Shown: positions 1 through 7,991 of the stretch, piece by piece
Layout: the number at the start of each line of letters is the position of its first letter
Numbering within the stretch: the first letter of the stretch is position 1
NCBI GenBank assembly: GCA_018398765.1
Contig: JAHBMJ010002743.1
Location: 1-16,012, forward strand
Direction: 5' to 3'
Origin: Chromera velia
Taxonomy: Eukaryota; Sar; Chromeraceae
Length of the DNA stretch: 16,012 nt
Notes under the pieces: generated by a model
Told to the model about the DNA's origin: nothing
The model's input: only the letters and a program-made list of their open reading frames with translations
Database searches by the model: none
Program-made: the position numbers and the translations under genes

Positions 1-624
1 GCAAACATTTTACACCCCGTAAAGAAAGTGATGAAGTGAACAATGGTATGTCGGGCTTGTTGTCGGCCCTGGCGCGGCACAGAGGGTAGCCGAACTTACC
101 AACTCTGGATGCTTAGCTGCCCAGAAACAGGACGGTTCCAACACCAACAGCAATAGCAAACGTGTGCGCGGTTCTCCGTCTCACCCCGTTGTCATCTCTC
201 CGCAAACCGATCGATTCGATTCACATTGAAGAAAGTGATCATGAAGAAGAGGAAAAGGAAGTGCCATAAAGCTGACTGATTGTCACCTCAATTTTGGTAT
301 GTGCTCTAACTTTATCGTATCAACAAAAAGTCATATGCAATTTCAAAATTATCAATTTTACGTTCTTAATCTCTATTAGTACTAGAGTGAGTCTCAGTGA
401 CTAGTGTATATACACTGCCACACAGGCATATTTTTTTTATGGAACTGATAAGTTGTAATTATATATATATATTTTTAAATTTTTGAAACACACATCAGAA
501 ATGTTCTGATAACTATTGTCATGAGAAAAATGATCAGAGTGGCAGTAAGTCAGTGACTCAGTGAGGAACCCTAAGAGGTTAACCTCAAATCTTACCTCAA
601 ATATCAAATATTTGAGGTTGAAGC

Positions 625-668
625 TCAAATCAAATCAAATCAAATCAAATCAAATATAATCAAATCAA
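625..668. repeat. AAATC pentanucleotide tandem repeat
   Basis: About six consecutive copies of the five-base unit CAAAT, interrupted once by TATAAT, followed by two more copies. Read directly from the sequence; no function is inferred. Confidence 0.9.
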
Positions 669-1100
669 ACATAGTCACTAGTTACAACATGCATCAAGAT
701 CTACCCTGCCAACATCATGCATCACTTCTTTCCACACATTTTATGCCTATTTACGCCCCCACCTCTGTCACTACCACCAAGGTTGTGACTAGTTGTGACT
801 ACCAATGTTCCAAGCTATCCATGACCACCAACTAAAATATGGCATCATTGTTGATTGCCCATGCACCTAAAACTATACTTCCTTCGTTATCAAGCACTGT
901 AACTGTCATCCCCACTTTTACCACTATCATACTACCGTAATGTTTAGTAACCTTGTGATGGACGATTCAGACGGTGACTGGAAGAGCATGTCCTCACTGT
1001 CCTGTTGCGAGAGCGTGTCCTATTGCGCGACAACCCCCCCTTCTTCCCGCTAAGCCGTAAGTCAATTGGTGTGCAATGTGTTGAGTAGTGTTGCATCAGT

Positions 1101-1105
1101 GTGTG

Positions 1106-1142
<37 letters not shown>

Positions 1143-1153
1143 CACACACACAT
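1101..1153. repeat. (TA)n/(CA)n compound microsatellite
   Basis: A GT-rich start, then about 28 bases of alternating TA, then an ACACAC stretch. The alternating purine-pyrimidine run can cruciform or melt easily. The short open frames through it are repeat artefacts. Confidence 0.95.
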
Positions 1154-1313
1154 AGCATTAGTCAAAGTCTCCTTTTGTCCTGTGTCATTGGATCGATTTT
1201 TGGAGCAGTCCCTTCTGAGCAGCCCATAGACCACAGCATGCAAAGCTCGGACAGATTGTTGTTTGTTAGCGGCCTAATTTTTCGAATTGTTTGGGAATTC
1301 GTTTCTGTAACTT

Positions 1314-1354
<41 letters not shown>
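1314..1354. repeat. (CTGT)n/(CT)n microsatellite
   Basis: Four CTGT units run into about ten CT units on the plus strand. It lies about 45 bases beyond the stop codon of the minus-strand gene, so in that transcript it would be a (GA)n tract in the 3' untranslated region. Confidence 0.9.
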
Positions 1355-1396
1355 AGCTTAGTAGACGAAAGAGCTTTCTCACTTCATCGGACTCTA

Positions 1397-2074
1397 TCAG
1401 TCTTCAGAGTCTTCCTCTTCTTCATTTTCTCTTACGAGTGGTTTTTTCATCTCTCTTTTCTCCTCCCTCCTTTGCTCCTTACGGCTTCCAGGCCAGCCAG
1501 GCCCCCCTCCTCCCCCAGGGCCCCCCACACCCCCCACTCCAGGTAAATTCGAAGTCGCCGCAGCAGCGGCAGAGGAGGATTCCGAACCCCCCAGCCCCCC
1601 TGCGGCTTGCAATATCACCGGCAGGCTCCCTCCATTCAGAAACAAATCTCCCCCATGGCTCTCAGCAGTAGGCACCAACTGTCTGCGCTGTCCATGTCCA
1701 CCCCGACTTACCAACCCCCCTCCCCCTGGTCGATCCTCCTCCGCGTCTCTCTTCGTGCAGCAGAAGCCGATGCAGCAAAAACATGCAACCACAGGCACAG
1801 CCAGGAGAAGCACTGCACCCAAAATACGTCGCAGATCAAATTTCGGCACATACCCTCCTGCTCCCTCCGCAGCCTGTCTCTCCCTCTCTTCCCTCACGTC
1901 GAACAGCGGGTCGAAATAATAAGATGAAGCCGACTTGCCCTGTACCCCATCGAGCTGCTGCAGGAGGCCTTCGGGCGGTTTCTGGAACTGCTCCAAGTGC
2001 ATCATCATCATCTGCTTATTCTTGCTCGGATCCTCGGAGACCAACGCCAGCCCGTCCGCCCCTGGTGTCCCCCC
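1397..2074 (-). CDS. Exon 5: juxtamembrane region, transmembrane helix and tail
   Basis: Starts after CCCCTTCTGAG, which follows an almost pure C/T tract, and codes for 225 residues before TGA. The first 80 residues include a Met run (QMMMMHLEQF), a likely amphipathic stretch and the YVPKFDLRR lead-in to one membrane helix. After the helix come CFCC and FCC cysteines, a Gly/Ser/Ala-rich linker and a highly charged end (RKEQRREEKREMKK, then acidic). GTAAGT occurs at about 1707-1712 on the transcript strand but has no good acceptor at a realistic distance, so I kept the frame continuous. Confidence 0.6.
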   Translation of the reverse strand, partial: GGTPGADGLALVSEDPSKNKQMMMMHLEQFQKPPEGLLQQLDGVQGKSASSYYFDPLFDVREERERQAAEGAGGYVPKFDLRRILGAVLLLAVPVVACFCCIGFCCTKRDAEEDRPGGGGLVSRGGHGQRRQLVPTAESHGGDLFLNGGSLPVILQAAGGLGGSESSSAAAAATSNLPGVGGVGGPGGGGGPGWPGSRKEQRREEKREMKKPLVRENEEEEDSED

Positions 2075-5000
2075 CTCAGAAGGGGAGGGGGGGGGGGGAA
2101 CCAGAAAAGGGGGGTATTGAAAGTCGAAAATCAACGCGATGATCGCTCTGCAGACACAGGAAGGAGAACAAGAGAGATGCACAGAAAACGAAGCTCAAAT
2201 GTGAACTGACACCATTAAAGGCGTGGAGCTAGAGTACATGGCGTGCAATGGTCGCCATCCCAATCCCATCTGCTGGGCTTTGATGGCTTGATGGACTGCG
2301 AGCGACTGCCACCGCATTGCTCTTCATCCAGAAAGTTCTTCGAAGGAAGCAGATGACTGCGCTTTAATATTTTTGCAATGCTTCAATGAATGAAGGAAGA
2401 TTTGACGTCCCGACCCCTTACTCTCTCACTGACTGACTCGTTGGAACTTCCTCCCGAATTCTCCGATGAGGAAGCAGAGGGAGAGGAAGAGGAAGCGGAT
2501 GGTGTTGTCTGTGTATCTGTATCTGTCAGAGCTGCGTGATGATTCTCGGAAGGGTAAGCGGAGAGAGCCCCTGCCCCTTCTTCCTTAGATGGAAGCAGCA
2601 GAAGCCCCGCCATACTGTAAGAGTCCGTCCTCATCAGACGGCTGCAGGAATCGAAAGGGGGGGGGGGGAGTATGTACAGAAAACAAAAAAGAAAAATGGG
2701 AAATCTGTGGCATGGAGTCTGCCTGGCTTCCACAGATCACCTCAGTACTTCACTTTTGCCGTTCCATTTCCAAATCCTCTCTCCCGTCGGGCCTCCTTTT
2801 GCGGACCTCCTGCTTGACGATGCTTGGTCCCTCCCTCCCTCCCTCCATGCATGAGTTCGTTTCCTTCCAACGGTTCGTACACGACGACCACGGCGGTAGA
2901 GAGACAAGCCGTCAGAATGTGAGTACAAAACAAAGGAGGGTACAAACGCATGTGAGTGTGCAAGTACGCACAAGCGCAAAAAAGGAACGTGCCCCCCCCC
3001 CTACGTAATTAAATCGACTGACTGACTGACCTTTGAAGACTGCTCGCGAGATGTGGCAGAGGCGGGGGCGTGACCTGCTCAGCCTTCTCTGCTCCCTCGC
3101 CTGTGTGTCCATGTTTGTGGTTCTTGTGCTCGCAGTGGTGATGCCTTCCCTTTCCCTTTCGATGATGATGATGTTTCCTCCTCCCCTCTTTCTCCTCCTC
3201 TTTGTGCTCTTCTGAATGAAGCTTTCTTCTCTTTCTTCTCATATCTTCCAACCCTCCTTCTTCCTCTCCCTCAACAAAACTCCCATCTCCTCCACCAGGA
3301 TATCGGGGGGGGTCTCCACTTGAAAATGGAAGGTCTCGCTCCTCCTCCTCTCTTTTCTCGTCGACCGCTGCTGTTGTGGAAGTCTCTTCTTCTTCTCCCT
3401 CACCATCATGCGGCTCTTCTGAACCGGGCGGGAGGGAACGCCGGGTACTGAGAGTGCTTGAGTGGGAAGAAGCAGACGGGGAAGGGGGAGGGAGGGCTTC
3501 ATCATCAGGCACAAGCTTATCGTTTTCTGTCTTCTCTTTCTCTCTCTGCCTGTCCACATCATCCACATACCCAGACTCGGACTCAAAGTCTCTTGGAGAG
3601 GGAGAGGAGGGGGGCATGAAGAAGTCCCTCCCGAGCACCGGACGGCTGTTCAAAACCGACGCGGCGGCACCGTCATCGTCATTTGCTTCCCCCTCTTCAG
3701 GTAGGTCGTTGATGACGGTGGGAAACCTTTCCAGATTGGGGTCGGGGGGAGGGGACCGAGGAGAAGGGGAAGGCAGGTGGGAGGGGGACACCGAATTTGA
3801 AGGAGAAGGGGAAGGGGGGGGNNGGGTGCTCGGAGTAGAGGTGCTGTGGGGGGTGAGAGGCGTTGGAGTAGAATGGGGGAGATCCGGGCTGATGGGTGTC
3901 TGTGTAGAGGTGTCATGCGATGCGATGGGAGTCCGTGTGGTGATCGTCGGTGTGGGGGGAATTGTACCTCCTGCCTGCAGTGGCTCTGCCGTCTCTGTTG
4001 GTGTAGGAGGAAGGTTGTTGTTGGGTGTGATGCCTCCGATTGGGTTTGGTGTTCTCGTTGGGAATTGGGTGGGGTTTGTGCCTTGGTCTGCTTCGGGCGG
4101 TTCAGAAGGGGTTCGTTGGCTAGGTGCGGTTGTGGTGCGGGTGCGAGTGCGTGGGGGTGCAGTTGTTGTGACCGTAGTTGAAGATGGGGGGGGGGGGGGG
4201 GGGGGGGGTAGGGTACTTTTGGTGGTAGTGGTTGTCGTGGTTGTGGTCGTGGTGGTGGGTGTAGTTGTTGTTGTAGAGAAGGGGAGGGGAGAGGGAACCG
4301 TCGTTTCCTCTTCCTGTTCCTCCTCTTCTTCCTCTTTCCCTTCCTCCTCTTGTTTTTGTTCTTCTCCATTTTCAGATTGACCTGATGAAATAGCGTCTCC
4401 CCCTCCGGATGTTGAATCTTCAAGTGGGGGCGCTCCCTGGTCCTCGGGGGGTGATAAGAGAATACAGGGAGCAGCAAATAGACGAGAAAGAACGGAGGTC
4501 ATGGGAGGAGGAGGGCTGACAAGAGGGGGGGGAGGGAGGGAATCGTCATCGTTGTCCGTCTCTGTCTCTTCTTCTTCTTCTTCCTCTTCACGGACACTCT
4601 CCTCACTCTCTTCAGCTTCCTGCGAATCAGCCTTGCCCTCATCCTCTTCTTCGTCTTCCTCTTTTACTCCTTCGTCAGAAGATGAAGAAGCGGTAGAAAC
4701 GCTCTCGGCTCTCCTCCCTTTCCTCTGCCCTTCCCCATACCCACCTTCTCCCTCCTGTGAGAAGTCTAACCTGCGGGAGGATGACTGTCGAGGACGAGGA
4801 CGGGGCCCCTCCCCGAATCCTCCCCCCTGGGCCTCGGATGTGCCCTCGAGTAAGTCAAGAGTTCTATCGTCATCGTCTGGGTCCCTTCCCTCTCCCTCCA
4901 TGTCTTCTCCTTCGTCCTCAGCCTCTGCCGCCAGCTCTCCCTCTCCCTCTTCCTCTTCGAAAACGTCAACAGAAGCACTCTCCTCAGCATCCCCCCCAGA

Positions 5001-5214
5001 GCCTGACTCTGCTTCGAAATGGAGAGTCCACACAATCAGATCTGACACGCGCACAAGAGACCGGTCCGTCTCCTTCTCCCCCCCCGTCTCTGCCCTCTCT
5101 GTCTCAGGAAACCGAGAGGAAAAGGAAGGGGACGTTGAAGGAGGCGCCGGCAGAGAAAGCCCCTCGAAGGAGAACGATTCGAAGAGAACCTGACGGGCGT
5201 CCAAGGATCGAAGG

Positions 5215-5258
<44 letters not shown>

Positions 5259-5340
5259 TGCAGGGAAGTAGACACACAAACACAAAAGATCGAGCAAAAG
5301 ATACGTAGACAGAGAGCGAGAGCAACGGACCCAGGCAGCG

Positions 5341-5372
<32 letters not shown>

Positions 5373-7207
5373 ACCCTCTCTTGTGCGACCAATAGAGCGA
5401 CGCGTCTCGGACTGTCCAACTTGGGCAAAGAAAAGAAAAAACGGAGACAAGATGACTGAGGACCGTCAGTCCTGTCTGCCTTCCTCTACCTGCCTGCATT
5501 CGGCTACCTGTCTGTCTGTCTCTCTGCTGTTTGTTAGCCTAGCTCTCTTTCAGTTTCCCCCCTTCTCTCACCTGTGAGGGAGGGGGGGTTCCATCCCCCT
5601 GTCTCTTCTTACAGAGCCGCCTGAATTCGCCGCTGGAGAATGGTTTTGCATCCTGCAGGCAGGCAGAGGGGAGGGAAAGATTAGCGAACGCCAACCAACG
5701 AAGGACAAAATGAGAAGCGGACCTTCACGTCACACGATGACCCAAGCATACGTGGATGAAGATTTTGGGGCGTTCAGGGAGAGGGCATCTGACATGGAAG
5801 TGGCGACAGAGAAATGCAGACGCCTAGGCACGGAGACAGGAAGGCAGACAGACAGGCGGGCGGATAGAGGACCACAGAGACGGTCGGGAGAGAGAAAGAC
5901 GCCCTTCAGCACGTCAGCCTGCCTGTTGGAAGGAAGGACGAAAAGGCAGGAAGGAAGGAAGGAAGGAAGGAATCTTCTGACACATTCATCGCCCAACGAC
6001 CCGTCCAGATACTGTGTGGGCACACCAGCAAGCTAGAGGCCGAGAAATGCGGACAGGTGGGCAGGAGTAACGTCGGCAGCGGACTGAGATGCCTGGAAGG
6101 CCCCATCGAGAAGGAACAATCTCGAAAATGCTTCATGGTTCAATTTTTGCGTTTCCTTCATATTCTAAAAAAAAGAGAGAGAGAGAGAGAGACCATGAAA
6201 GAAAGAGGTGAAGGAATGCACCCAGAGTCCAGCCACGCAGATGCATTCTTATTTTGCCCTCTGTCGTCATTTCACTGCAACAAGGTGTGACCCCCCCGAA
6301 GTTCGTAGCACGAATCAGTCACTGACTGTATTTCCCACCCTTATTGGATTAATCACCCTCTCTCTGTCTGACTCGCACTCACCCATGGCTTTTTTCCCGA
6401 AGCCACGAAAGAAAACTTCCTCTTGTCTCCTCCCTCCCCCCCCTCCCCCTCGGGGCCCCAACAGTCCCCCGACCAGAACGAACTCATCATCGACTGGAAA
6501 GCCGCTCCATCCCCTCCCCTCCCTGGATCCACCCGAGAAGCACTACCCACCATACCTGACCGTCTTGGCGCAAGACTCAGTGCCAGCACGGTCAGGGCCT
6601 CTCCATCTTTGTCGGTGGCCACGAGGCCGGCTCCAGAAAACGCGCCGTCTCCGTCAGCCTTCAGAGGGAAAGTGAAAACAATCGAAGGGTTCTCGTGAGC
6701 AGGCGCAGGGAAGAGACCCGAAATCTCGAGGGAGGTCAAACTGGTACTCCGTGAGAATACTCCCCTCAGCACTCGGCAGAGTTCCTTGGGCTCTCCCCCC
6801 TGCCACACAAAGGGCGCGCTCTCCTCTGTGCCCGTCTGAATCGAACTCGGCGTTGCGTAGGTGTTTTCTTTTCTCAAAAAGAGTCGGGGGGTGGCGGAGA
6901 AGGGGAAAAGAGAAGGTAGGGATTTTTCGCAGTCAGGAGAGAGGAGAGAGGCCAGAAGCGTATTTTTGGAGTCACAAAACGACAGGGTCTCATTCAGTGA
7001 CAGAAGCGAAGGAGAGGAAGACGCACAAGGACCCTCATCCCCCTTTCTTTTTTCTTCTCCGTCTCCGTCAGCACGTCTTCCCCTAACTGGATAGAAATAC
7101 AGGGAGAACAGGGAGAAGACGAGGAAGCAGACGGAGAAAGAAGAGGGAAAACTCTTACTCACAGACCGACTGGCACTGTCTCCCCGTTTAGTCTGGGGCA
7201 CAGGCAT
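1397..7207 (-). CDS. Large single-pass membrane protein with acidic, Pro/Thr/Ser-rich stalk (five-exon model)
   Basis: Not a family I recognise. The proposed exons, all minus strand, are 7207-6383, 5189-3075, 2863-2754, 2614-2422 and 2074-1397, giving 3921 bases or 1306 residues. Junction phases are 0, 0, 2 and 0, and all agree. Intron 1 has a perfect GTGAGT donor; the last acceptor follows a long pyrimidine tract. Residues 1-48 hold a charged start and a hydrophobic stretch (FSVCFLVFSLFSLYFYPV), possibly a signal peptide. Residues about 50-330 look globular, with cysteines. About 330-980 are low complexity: Glu/Asp blocks, poly-Thr, poly-Pro, then a His-rich patch. A single membrane helix lies near 1165-1187 (ILGAVLLLAVPVVACFCC), followed by CIGFCC cysteines that could be palmitoylated and a charged, Gly-rich tail. 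A type I surface or endomembrane protein is inferred. Exon 3 is the least certain: its acceptor is poor, and donors at 3074 or 3030 are possible. An NN gap lies at 3822-3823. Confidence 0.55.
2422..2614 (-). CDS. Exon 4: Ser-rich segment
   Basis: Starts after a strong acceptor (CTCTTACAG); an alternative acceptor (TTCCTGCAG, exon start 2641) is in the same phase. It codes for about 64 residues rich in Ser, Thr and Gly (for example SASSSENSGGSSNESVSE), continuing the stalk towards the membrane helix. It ends at GAGA|GTAAGG in phase 0, which matches the acceptor of exon 5. Confidence 0.5.
2754..2863 (-). CDS. Exon 3 (tentative): short basic linker
   Basis: A short exon placed mainly because its phases join exons 2 and 4. 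It begins at GGAAG|GAAACG, downstream of a CTGAC branch-like motif and a CT-rich tract. It codes for a Lys/Arg-rich segment (EVRKRRPDGREDLEMERQ) and ends at AAAA|GTGAAG in phase 2. Other AG sites, for example before GAGGTCCGC, would also keep the frame. The exon may differ in detail or be absent from the real transcript. Confidence 0.3.
3075..5189 (-). CDS. Exon 2: acidic, Pro/Thr/Ser-rich stalk
   Basis: Codes for about 705 residues. It begins after the acceptor GACGCCCGTCAG with VLFESFSFEGLSLP, and soon after has SDLIVWTLHFEAE. Both look like strands of a folded domain continued from exon 1. Next come Glu/Asp/Ser blocks, a poly-Pro run, an uninterrupted run of 12 Thr, a long Pro/Thr segment typical of O-glycosylated or wall-spanning stalks, further acidic blocks, and a Lys/His patch near the end. 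The G23 homopolymer (4186-4208) and the NN at 3822-3823 sit within it, so the reading frame there depends on assembly accuracy. The frame stays open on both sides. The end at AGCAG|GTCACG is one option; AAAG|GTCAGT at 3031/3030 is the other. Confidence 0.6.
4186..4208. repeat. G23 homopolymer
   Basis: Twenty-three consecutive G on the plus strand, coding for poly-Pro on the minus strand within exon 2. Length errors here would shift the predicted frame. The run also has strong G-quadruplex potential. Confidence 0.9.
5216..5252. repeat. (CA)n microsatellite
   Basis: About 17 CA units on the plus strand, which is (GT)n in the minus-strand transcript. It lies about 30 bases upstream of the proposed intron acceptor. 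Confidence 0.95.
5346..5372. repeat. (GA)n microsatellite
   Basis: Thirteen or so GA units within the large intron of the minus-strand gene. Confidence 0.95.
5947..5972. repeat. (AAGG)n tandem repeat
   Basis: Six AAGG units within the large intron. Neighbouring GCAG and ACAG short repeats (about 5820-5870) surround it. Confidence 0.9.
6174..6192. repeat. (GA)n microsatellite
   Basis: An A run followed by nine GA units, about 190 bases inside the proposed intron donor. Confidence 0.9.
6383..7207 (-). CDS. Exon 1 of the large membrane-protein gene
   Basis: Codes for residues 1-275 of the model. The ATG at 7207-7205 is preceded in frame by stops about 55 bases upstream, and a good acceptor (GTATCCACAG) lies just before it, so a 5' leader intron is possible. 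The open frame runs through cysteine-containing, fairly complex sequence such as PSIVFTFPLKADGDG and LTVLALSLAP, which looks globular and partly beta-rich. It ends at ATGG|GTGAGT, a consensus donor in phase 0. A second donor-like site (CAG|GTATGG, 6556/6555) lies inside but is in phase 1, which does not match the next exon. Confidence 0.55.
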
Positions 7208-7440
7208 CCTGTGGATACCGCAGACAACGCACAGAAAAGAATCAAGGAGAGACTGGATTCAATTTCACAAGGCGGCGTGTCCTTCGAGCGGTCGGAGTTC
7301 TTCGCATTGAATTCACCTGGTTTCCTTTTCCAGAAGAGATAGTCTTGCCTCTGCCAGGCAGTCCGTCTTTTGGCCTCTCAGATCATCTTAAGTGTTCAGA
7401 TCTAAAGAATTGTGGTGAATTGTGGTGTCCGTGTTATTCC

Positions 7441-7530
7441 ATTGTTATTCCTGGCATTAATTATTAGTAGCTCAATTGTGCACGTCGGCCGAACCGAGAG
7501 CGCGGAAGACAACGTACACGGAATAACAAT
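7441..7530. repeat. 11-bp inverted repeat (ATTGTTATTCC / GGAATAACAAT)
   Basis: Arms at 7441-7451 and 7520-7530 are perfect reverse complements separated by 68 bases. A further partial copy of the left arm (GTTATTCC) lies immediately upstream. Confidence 0.9.
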
Positions 7531-7544
7531 TAAGTACTATCTGA

Positions 7545-7560
7545 CGCAAGCAAGCTTGCG
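7545..7560. repeat. Hairpin CGCAAGC-AA-GCTTGCG
   Basis: Perfect 7-bp arms around two bases, the first of the close-packed hairpins in the intergenic region. Confidence 0.9.
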
Positions 7561-7633
7561 AACGGCCCCGGAAAGCAAGAAAAATGACAACTGCACGATT
7601 GACGCACGCCGGCCAGTCGACCGCCCCCCCCCT

Positions 7634-7649
7634 CGCGGGAAAAGCCGCG
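7634..7649. repeat. GC hairpin with A-rich loop (a)
   Basis: Arms CGCGG and CCGCG enclose GAAAAG. This is the first of three hairpins sharing the same design of GC arms and an A4-A6 loop. Confidence 0.8.
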
Positions 7650-7661
7650 GAACTCTCCCCC

Positions 7662-7682
7662 CCCCGGGAAAAAAGCCCGGGG
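7662..7682. repeat. GC hairpin with A-rich loop (b)
   Basis: Perfect 7-bp arms CCCCGGG and CCCGGGG around AAAAAAG, only 12 bases after hairpin (a). Confidence 0.9.
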
Positions 7683-7721
7683 TAAGCGCCCCATCTGACG
7701 CACGCATGGCGCAAATTCAGC

Positions 7722-7748
7722 CTTTCGGGGCCGGGTTTTTGCCGAAAG
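7722..7748. repeat. Hairpin CTTTCGG / CCGAAAG
   Basis: Perfect 7-bp arms with a 13-base loop. It is followed closely by a 14-bp perfect palindrome, GCGTGCATGCACGC, at 7752-7765. Confidence 0.85.
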
Positions 7749-7835
7749 ACAGCGTGCATGCACGCACGTGGGCTGGGGGGTTTCTGTTTTCTAAGTGCCC
7801 CCCGCTTCGCTTTCCGGGGCCATAAGTTGTAGGGT

Positions 7836-7858
7836 CCGGCCCGCGAAAAGCGGGCCGG
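7836..7858. repeat. GC hairpin with A-rich loop (c), 9-bp perfect stem
   Basis: Arms CCGGCCCGC and GCGGGCCGG enclose GAAAA. It is the most stable single stem in the cluster, all G-C pairs. Confidence 0.95.
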
Positions 7859-7867
7859 GGGCCGCCG

Positions 7868-7905
7868 CGCGGTCTCCATGCATTCGCGCGCGCGGGGGCA
7901 CCGCG
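7868..7905. repeat. Inverted repeat CGCGGT / ACCGCG
   Basis: Perfect 6-bp arms with a 26-base loop that itself contains an alternating GCGCGCGCG stretch. Confidence 0.7.
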
Positions 7906-7927
7906 AGAGATTCCGTCGGCTGGCTGA

Positions 7928-7968
7928 AGCTCTCTGGGTTGACAACTGTAGACTCAGTCCAGAGAGCT
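7928..7968 (+). promoter_or_regulatory. 10-bp stem-loop just upstream of the plastid-protein start codon
   Basis: Arms AGCTCTCTGG (7928-7937) and CCAGAGAGCT (7959-7968) are perfect reverse complements around a 21-base loop. The loop holds its own small GTTG-A-CAAC hairpin. The stem ends 23 bases before the ATG at 7992, so if transcribed it lies in the 5' leader, where it could affect translation or RNA stability. The regulatory role is inference; the symmetry is observed. Confidence 0.45.
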
Positions 7969-7991
7969 AGGCACATTGAGGTGGACTAAGC

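Larger units (their letters stand above)
1..1396. other. AT-rich, repeat-rich flank without a convincing gene
   Basis: No long open frame with an ATG and credible composition is present. The first 270 bases hold two overlapping plus-strand open frames without a start. One runs about 76-240 and includes SNSKRVRGSPSHPVVISPQ; the other ends at a TAA near 270 with EESDHEEEEKEVP. They could be the frame-shifted 3' end of a decayed gene or an exon, but this is weak. The rest is AT-rich and carries an AAATC tandem repeat, a TA/CA microsatellite and a CTGT/CT repeat, listed separately. The part just below 1397 is probably the 3' flank and untranslated region of the minus-strand gene. Confidence 0.5.
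5190..6382 (-). other. Intron 1 of the large gene, microsatellite-rich
   Basis: About 1.2 kb between a GTGAGT donor and a CGTCAG acceptor. It holds no convincing coding sequence; open frames inside it consist of repeat-encoded LSLSLS, CVCVCV or FLPSFLPS. It contains a (GA)n, an (AAGG)n, a second (GA)n and a (CA)n. In the transcript the (CA)n reads as (GT)n just upstream of the acceptor. Confidence 0.5.
7208..7991. other. Divergent intergenic region with inverted-repeat cluster
   Basis: Separates two genes transcribed away from each other, so it should hold both promoters and leaders. The left part (to about 7540) is AT-richer. From about 7545 to 7920 it becomes very GC-rich and contains many perfect inverted repeats. 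No canonical TATA box stands out. An open frame at 7412-7825 begins like a secretory protein (VIPLLFLALIISSSIVHVG) but has no ATG and runs into the hairpin region, so I do not call it a gene. Confidence 0.5.

Noticed and set aside
3376-4380. 334-codon plus-strand open frame opposite exon 2
   Set aside because: It is the antisense shadow of the low-complexity stalk exon. Its Val/Gly and Ser runs are repeat translation, and the minus strand has the coherent multi-exon model.
4501-5193. 230-codon plus-strand Ser-rich open frame
   Set aside because: Also antisense to exon 2. The poly-Ser is the reverse of Glu/Asp codons, with no independent support.
6554-6556. CAG|GTATGG as donor of intron 1
   Set aside because: It leaves phase 1, which does not fit the phase 0 acceptor at 5189. 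GTGAGT at 6382 fits and is a better consensus.
7634-7858. GC hairpins as bacterial-type terminators or a CRISPR array
   Set aside because: No T-run follows the stems as a terminator needs, arms and spacing differ between hairpins, and there are no identical repeats with spacers. The surrounding genes are eukaryotic.
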